The notes under the pieces are model-generated. The model was given only the letters and a program-made list of their open reading frames with translations. It made no database searches and was not told the origin of the DNA. A stretch of DNA of 64,000 bases from Enoplosus armatus. Taxonomy: Eukaryota; Chordata; Actinopteri; Centrarchiformes; Enoplosidae. Of this stretch, positions 57,400 to 64,000 are shown piece after piece. The stretch is from contig NC_092182.1 of assembly GCF_043641665.1 (NCBI RefSeq), forward strand, positions 24,160,741 through 24,224,740. Direction: 5' to 3'. The first letter of the stretch is position 1. Each line of letters starts with the position of its first letter. A program made the position numbers and the translations under genes.

Positions 57400-58600
57400 C
57401 TCCAACACGCTGATTTACATACCTTTAGATTTGTAAATTGAAGTAGTTGAGCTGCCCATCTGGAGTGCAACAATAGAATTAACTTCATGTGAATGGAATA
57501 TCTGCACACACCCTCATCATAGTTTATGGCCTCAGTGTGGACATGAGTGGTGAGCACTTCGGCGTCATTTTCCGCCTCAGATCCTTTTATCCTTTTTTTT
57601 TTTACTGGCCTGAACATTTAAAAGGGCTCAGCAGTCCACAAGAAAAGACAGAAGTCAGAGGAAAGATTTTTGTTTCATTTCCTTTGAGAAAAGTGGAAAA
57701 TCCTCACGTGAGAATCAGGAACCAGCTAATGTTCTCACAGCAGTTTATTAGGTTTACAAGGAGCGATTTTGACTCCTCTCTGGACTTCGGCTGCCTCCAC
57801 AGATTCCAGCAGGCGCTTTTTGCTGTTCACTGGGCATATAATTAAAATCTCATTGGCTGTCTGGCCGGTGCAGATGGCAGATGGGCCGCCCGGCCGCAGG
57901 AAGAGTTCAGGGCGACGTCAGTTCAGGTGCCATATGGAGCGTTTCTGAAGTGTTTGCCGGTGCTAGAGACGGAGTCGTAGGGGCGTTACATAACATAAAA
58001 GGCTTAAATTGAAAAGATGTGCCTCTGTATTAAAATAACATCAGCAGCTGGATAAGACCATGGACTATATTTGCAGCAGAGGAATATGACTCCTGTGAGA
58101 GTCACATTGACGACTAGAGCTGGTTCTTCTTTTGGAGAGTCGTTCATTCGCTGGATAAAAGACGACAATGTGTCTCAAAGATTCAAACTTCACACAAAGC
58201 ACAAAGACAGCAATGCTCACTATCTCACTTGCTTTTGCTTGCGACACAACACATTGTCATTTAGGAAAAGAGTGTTTTGTAAAAGAGAAGTTAAAAATCC
58301 AGAAGTATGATAGAGGTCACAGTCAGGTCAGCAGAGGCGTTTTTCCGCCATGCTTATTGCTAAATCTTGAACTTGAAGAAGTCTTTATTTAACTCTTTAT
58401 TTAAATCTGCTTCTGAGGTCTGAAAGTGGTGGTTTGGTTTATGAAGTCAACTTTTTTTTTGTATGCGTGATTACATGACTGTGTTGGTAACTGATTGCCA
58501 GACTGATCTGAAACATGACTTGCATCATCAGAGGAAGTCAGCACATTATGTGTGTCTGTGATGGTTTGTAATGGTTGAGGCTTACATCACAAAGAGCTCT
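57400..58600 (+). other. OSGIN-type intron 1, no exon recognised
   Basis: Locally GC-richer, low-repeat sequence at about 57530-57960 could be a conserved regulatory element, but nothing can be proven from one sequence. Confidence 0.3.
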
Positions 58601-58604
58601 CTGA

Positions 58605-58607
<3 letters not shown>

Positions 58608-58649
<42 letters not shown>
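58608..58649. repeat. (CA)n microsatellite
   Basis: A pure CA run of 42 bases. Confidence 0.97.
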
Positions 58650-58651
<2 letters not shown>

Positions 58652-58659
58652 GTCATTGC

Positions 58660-61100
58660 GGTCATACGTGTGTTAATAAGTAAATCATGAGCCTGCGCTT
58701 TCATTGGAAGTACATGAGTGTTATTACTGCCAATATCTGATTATTACTGCCAACTTTCTGTTCTTCCCAGGTGCGTTTATGCCACAAACAAATAAAACCG
58801 ACACGATTTTTGGTTTGAAAATCAAGATGAACTTGTTCGGCTGCTGGATTGTAGCTAGATACGGTATCATCTCATCGCGCCGAGAAAATATCTATCAGAT
58901 GAGAAACACTTTGCAAAGACAATAAAAAACAAAACAAGTGAACCGCACCTCAAAGTAAATAACATATGCAGTTAATGCTCATCTGAAAAGGCACAGTATA
59001 ATTAGAGGTTTTATTTGGAGCTGTTGGTACGTTATTAAAGCGTCACAGAAAGTCATCGAACCGTGCAGATACTTGTGTTGTCTTTTGAAAATCTCAACCA
59101 ATACAAGTTTTGTGGGGGAGGTGGAGCGGGCAGCAACTGGTCCTGTAATCAACCTCCACGATTTGAAGTGGAGGTTATGGATTTTCTGTAGTCTCTTACT
59201 GAAGATCGCTGGAGACGGTGGGCAGGTGTACTAAAGGTCATCGATGGCAGATTTTCACTGAAAGAACAGTGAGCCAGATTTGATGATCCCACGCAGCAAA
59301 AAGTTGCATTTTTCCTGCAGTCAAGAGGACACGCCGTTTACAGTAAACATGGTCCTCGGCTTAGAATATGTTTCCAGTAATAGTACATGTGGAGGGAAAA
59401 TGAGCAAAAACACAGACAGTGAAATTGCAGAAGGTCTGTGCTGCGAACCATTTTTAAATGAATAAACACAGAAAACAATGGGCTCCACTGACTCTGATCA
59501 CTGTGGGTCTGTGCTGTAAATCAGGCGTTAGTCACCTTTTCTTGGCGGCCATACTCAGTGATTTCTGCCAAAAAAACCAAGGAAAACCAATCATCCAGTC
59601 AGTTCCACAAGGAAACTGGGCTAGTAGGGCTGCACGTAGTCATGTACAGTGTGTGTGTGTGTGTGTGTGTGCGCTCTCCAGTAAACTCTTTGGCTGAAAC
59701 ACACTCAGGTCCGGGCTCGGTGCCAGCCTCTGCACTGCCCTTATGTAACCCTCTTTATCTCCCTCCCAACTTCTCTTTTTTTTCTCCCCTCACTCGTTCT
59801 GGTTCACTCCTTCCCCTTTTTTCCCTCTTTTTCTCCCCCTGCTCTTGATTTTACCTTCGCTCTGCCCGAGTAAGCGCGACTCAGTCGGCAGATTGTTAAA
59901 AGCAGCCGCTGCCCACCTCTGCCCTGGGTCCCCCCCCCCCTTCAAGAGTATATGAGTGAGATCACAGTTTGACATCACGATCTATATTATGTTTCACCTC
60001 CTTTCTGTCCGTCGAAGCCCTCCTGCCGCCCCAAACACCTCCTACAACTTGTCGCATTCAGCTGGGTGTTTATGTGTAGGAGTAGAGACAGAGACAGTTT
60101 GTTTCTGTGCAGCAAAAAATATGAACAATGAACTTTGAGTGGAGAGTAAGAGTGCTCACTCGTGCACAAGAAAATTCAATTTTTTGCCGGTCGACTCATT
60201 TAAATCAACGTCCTCATTTAGCCAGTTTTAGACATTTATGATGACGGCAATATTGTTTTAACTTTCAACATTTGAGAACTTACTACATGAAAATAATAAG
60301 TATAATCGTTTGGTGTCAATACTAAAACTCAAGTATTTATCGCCACTGCTATCAAAAGCCAAGTCCTCCTTTATGTAGGATTGTGAGAGCAAGAAGTTCA
60401 GCACCCCTGTGAAATGTGAATCTTTGTGACAGTTGCCGCGGTGCTTTTATCCAGTGAGTCAAAGACTCTCCAAAGGCAAATTTTTGTAGAAACGAAAGAA
60501 GAAGATCCAGCCCGAGGTCAGATTCAGATTTCTTTGTTGCCTTTTCAAGAGCCCCGTGTCTCTGTTTCATCCAGCTGCTGATGCTACTTTGATACACAGA
60601 CACCTTTTTTAAATTTAATTTAGATTTGACTTCAGAGGAGGAGAAGAGCTTGTTTGTGGTGAAATATGATCTGGGGGCTGCCAGCATTCCCTCGTGCTGT
60701 TAGCATCCTGTGATTATCTGAATACACTGTGTTGTGTGGCGACCATGGCTAGTGTAAGTCATGTGTCCATGAGTTGAGTCTGTTGATTTAAGGCCTTTTC
60801 ACACATCGAGTCCAAACAAAGTTTTTGTCCAAACTTTGTAAAAACAAGTATAAAGTCTCAAAGTAGCAAGAGTTTTTAGGATAATTTCAAAGAATATTTT
60901 CTATATCTGTCGATTCTGGACAATGAATAGTCATTTGTTGTATCTTTCCTCTTTCATCTCTGCCCATGTTGACTCTTTCACCTCTCCCTGAGGCCACACA
61001 CACTCACTTCATATGTGGTGTTAAGTGTGTGTGTGTGTGCGTGTAACCGCCGTATCTGTCTTTGTTTACTCGAGGTCATGTTGCTATGTTAAACTATGAG
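58660..61100 (+). other. OSGIN-type intron 1, continued
   Basis: No exon recognised. A TG run lies at 59650-59671 and a pyrimidine-rich stretch at 59750-59850. Confidence 0.35.
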
Positions 61101-61111
61101 GTCAGACAGGG

Positions 61112-61113
<2 letters not shown>

Positions 61114-61159
<46 letters not shown>
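61114..61159. repeat. (GT)n microsatellite
   Basis: A pure GT run of 46 bases. Confidence 0.97.
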
Positions 61160-61160
<1 letters not shown>

Positions 61161-61310
61161 AGAGGTCAGTGGAAATGTACTGACTGACCATTGTGACTGC
61201 TGACTGGACTTGGCAATGATTAACTAATTCACCGTTACTCCGCTTTCTCAGTCTTAGGTAATAGTGGTGATAATATACGTGAATGATGTCGTAGGGATGA
61301 TGATAATAAT

Positions 61311-61311
<1 letters not shown>

Positions 61312-61346
<35 letters not shown>
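61312..61346. repeat. (ATC)n trinucleotide repeat
   Basis: About twelve units, 33 bases before the acceptor of the first coding exon. Confidence 0.95.
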
Positions 61347-61385
61347 AATCATAGTAATACTCATGTCTTTCTCTCCTCAGTCAAA

Positions 61386-61449
61386 ATGGATCTTCATGAT
61401 AAAGAAATTCTCCCTGGAGAGATTTTGCCTGTGGTGATCATCGGTAAGA

Positions 61450-61528
<79 letters not shown>

Positions 61529-63557
61529 CTGCACTTTGACATTTTTCATGATGCTGCAGGAAACCTCATAGGAGAAGCACCTAGATTTGATTAGGTGGTT
61601 GGAAACTTTGGGTCTTTACCTTACCTACTTTCTCACAAGCACCTGAACGCACCAACACACAACATATAGTTCACACTCTCATCTGCTTTACCAGGTGACT
61701 ATGAAGTAAACTTGACAAACATTAAAGCAGACAAGCTGTTCACTGTGATGGATTAACCATCTCAAGCGCAGCCAGACGCATGAAAAGTGAGCCAAATGTC
61801 ACAGTGATCTGCCAAAAAAAGACGAAGAAGAAGGAGTGGCACAGTAGAGAGCGAGGAGGGTTTTTGGATAAATGTCTGTGATAGAAGGATATTTATTACA
61901 GTCTCTGTCTCCGGGATTACAACATAATAATAAAACCCAGCGGAGCACAGGGGAGTTCAGGGGCATGCATGTTCACACAGTGATAACCAGTAATTGCTTA
62001 CAGGCCAAATGCTACATAGCCTTAGCGTTAGCCACAGGGTAACTATTATGTTACAAATGTTCACAGTTACAACATAATATGTTTTGTTTTGTCCGTTCAA
62101 ATGAAGTCAGGATTTATTTTTATTTTATTTTGTATTTTTGTTGTTAAACATTCAGTTGGTTTCTTAAAAAGTGAATGTGATATTCATGAGTCATCGTGAG
62201 TAGGCGAAGAGGTTTTACTGCTTTGCATTTGGCTTCTGAGTGTGTGTGTGTGTGTGTGTGTGCTCTTGCTGAGTCATTGGCTTGTTGTAGAGGTTAATAT
62301 GTTGCGTTCAGACTTGCTGAGTCATGCTGCAGTCCCAATAACCGTGCAATGACAACATCACTTTTTATCTAGCTGTAGGTAACATGTCTGATAAAGGATG
62401 TGGCTTACTTCAGAATTTAAAAAGATGCAGAAGACAGATCATAAACAAACTCCCTGATTACTGGAGGTGTAACCATAGTAACCATGTACAGCCACACAAT
62501 AACACAGCTATTAGGACGTTACGTGGTTCGTCAGGGCAGTTGGAGCCCAATCACATTTGTTAGCTACAACAACCTGACAGTCCCACTGAAACTCTCCTCT
62601 CTCTGTCTCTTTCGGTTCCTCAGGTAACGGCCCATCAGGGATCTGTCTGTCATACCTGTTGTCAGGTTACACCCCCTACCTGTCACCTGAGGCATCGCAC
62701 CCTAACCCCCTGCTGCACAGCAAGCTGGGAGAGCAGCCTCACCTGTCGCTGCTGGAACAGGTAACACACACACATAAACTTGTATTCATTCAATTAAGGA
62801 TCATAAATGTGAACAGTGCCTCACGGTGTCTCTCGCCCTCTCTCTCTCCAGGATCTGGAGTACCTGTGCGAAGGGTTGGAGGGGCGATCGTCCAATCCGG
62901 TGGCCGTGCTCTTTGATTCGCTGCTGCTCCCTGACAGTGACTTCGGATTGGACCACACATCTCCGTTGGAATGGCGATACGAGCCGGAGCGTGCCATCCC
63001 TCACCTGGTGCTGGGGAAGGGTCCGCCTGGAGGAGCCTGGCATGTATGTAGCTAGAATTGGCCAACTGATTGAATATAGATGATTGATTATTTAGACTAT
63101 TCCAGTAATATCTTGAAAGTGGAACACTTGTCTTTCTTAAAGATATCTTGAAAGCATTTCATTTATCTTTCGTAAAATTTCCTGACATGCAAAAACCCAT
63201 TAAACAACAGGGTCTTTGTCTTTTTCCATAATTATGAAGACATATTTACGTAGAAGTTATGGTTATGTATGCAAACAAGCTTTGTTTCCTCTTGTCAGCT
63301 GCTTATTTGCACGCTGACAATGCAAAGTGCAGCTTGACATTTGAATGAACACAAGAGTTTAATTCAGTCTGACAACTGAAAACTTTACTCTTTTCTCGAT
63401 TATATTGAAAACAATACAAAAGATCAATACAGCTGAGTGATTTTTATTTTGTGTGCTGTTCCCAGGCTATGGAGGGCTCCATGCTAACTCTGAGCCTGGC
63501 TAACTGGATGGAGCTTCCCGGACTCAAACTGAAGGACTGGATGAGAGAAAAACGCAG
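61386..63557 (+). CDS. osgin1: Oxidative stress-induced growth inhibitor (OSGIN1/2-type), 5' part
   Basis: This is a flavin-dependent monooxygenase-like protein; the mammalian OSGIN proteins restrain growth and are induced by oxidative stress. Coding exons in the window: 61386-61443, 62624-62760, 62852-63043 and 63466-63557 (159 complete codons), ending in a phase-2 donor, so the rest lies to the right. The dinucleotide-binding loop VVIIGNGPSGICLSYLLSGY (residues 16-35) is split by the first coding intron. Family blocks DLEYLCEGLEGRSSNPVAVL, PHLVLGKGPPGGAWH and MEGSMLTLSLANWMELPGL are unmistakable. LSYLLSGYTPY favours OSGIN1, whereas SSNPVAVLFD and LGKGPPGGAWH resemble OSGIN2, so the paralogue is uncertain. 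The ATG lies 6 bases after a good acceptor. Confidence 0.93.
61452..61527. repeat. Long (CA)n just after the OSGIN-type donor
   Basis: A pure CA run of 76 bases beginning 8 bases after the 5' splice site at 61444; the longest microsatellite in the window. Confidence 0.97.
61530..62620 (+). other. OSGIN-type intron 2, no exon recognised
   Basis: Contains a (GT)n run at about 62239-62262. No other gene seen. Confidence 0.4.
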
Positions 63558-63649
63558 GTCTGTCCACCATTGTTAACAGTACACGTGACTCACATAACCA
63601 CTGTGCCAAATACACAACAGGTTTAATAAAATATGATACGCATGTAAGA

Positions 63650-64000
63650 CTTCAAGTCGTAACACATTTCCTGAACAAACCTCTCAACTAGCTGACGACC
63701 TGAATAAAAAGTTTTAGCAACCTGACAAAGCCTTGTGAGGTAGCTTATAACTTCAACAAAAAGTTGTTAGCTAGCTTATAACCTGGACTTAAAAGTGTTT
63801 AGCTCGCTGACAACTTGAACAAAACATTTAGTTAACTAACATCTTAAACATAAAAGTAGTTTACTAGCAGATAACTTTAACTTAAAAGTTGTTAGCTACC
63901 TGACAACCCAAATGTTAAAGTTACTAGCTAGCCGACAACCTGAAGCTAAAAAAGTGTTAGCTTGTAATATGTAGCTGAGCTATGGCTAGCTGCAAACAAT
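63650..64000 (+). repeat. Degenerate ~32-bp minisatellite in OSGIN-type intron
   Basis: About nine to ten diverged units built on 'ttagctagctgacaacctga' followed by 'a(c/t)aaaaagt' repeat head to tail up to the window edge, at a spacing of roughly 29-34 bases. Example unit starts: 63687, 63771, 63804, 63833, 63893 and 63925. Confidence 0.7.

Overview
The window is vertebrate nuclear DNA from a teleost fish, most likely a percomorph. The genes have small exons with GT-AG introns. Microsatellites are dense, dominated by (CA)n/(TG)n. There are several Tc1/mariner copies and interspersed repeat families that I know as common in perch-like fish genomes. No prokaryotic, CRISPR or organellar content was seen.

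Layout, left to right. (1) 1-8100: two complement C1q chain genes in tandem on the minus strand. The left one is C1qC-like and loses its globular domain to the window edge. The second is a complete C1qA-like gene of 256 aa in six coding exons. (2) 10292-11680: an intronless TRIM35/A33-type RING-B-box-SPRY gene on the minus strand, lying between two same-orientation copies of one dispersed repeat. (3) 19113-25886: a DNase I-superfamily gene (Dnase1l4-like) on the plus strand in nine coding exons. It has no signal peptide, a single cysteine, and an extra last exon encoding a charged coiled-coil tail; a second possible last exon would end the protein without the tail. (4) 26810-28446: a complete Tc1-like transposon with ~217-bp terminal inverted repeats and an uninterrupted 346-aa transposase. 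(5) 28740-36536: tma7 (minus) and ccdc51 (plus), head to head, as I recall for human 3p21.31. (6) 36540-55800: about 19 kb with no gene I can support, holding decayed Tc1, LINE tails, palindromic MITE-like elements and simple repeats. (7) 56030-64000: promoter, noncoding first exon and first four coding exons of an OSGIN1/OSGIN2-type flavoprotein gene, cut by the right edge.

How the genes relate: the two C1q genes would encode chains of the same complement-initiating complex. tma7 and ccdc51 probably share a bidirectional promoter. The other neighbours show no evident functional link.

The points most worth a second look are the DNase with the added coiled-coil exon, the (TG)n tracts directly abutting 3' splice sites in two genes, the apparently intact Tc1 element, and the C1qA globular domain split over four exons. 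Exon boundaries were placed by hand from splice consensus, reading-frame continuity and protein family knowledge; no alignment or RNA data were available.
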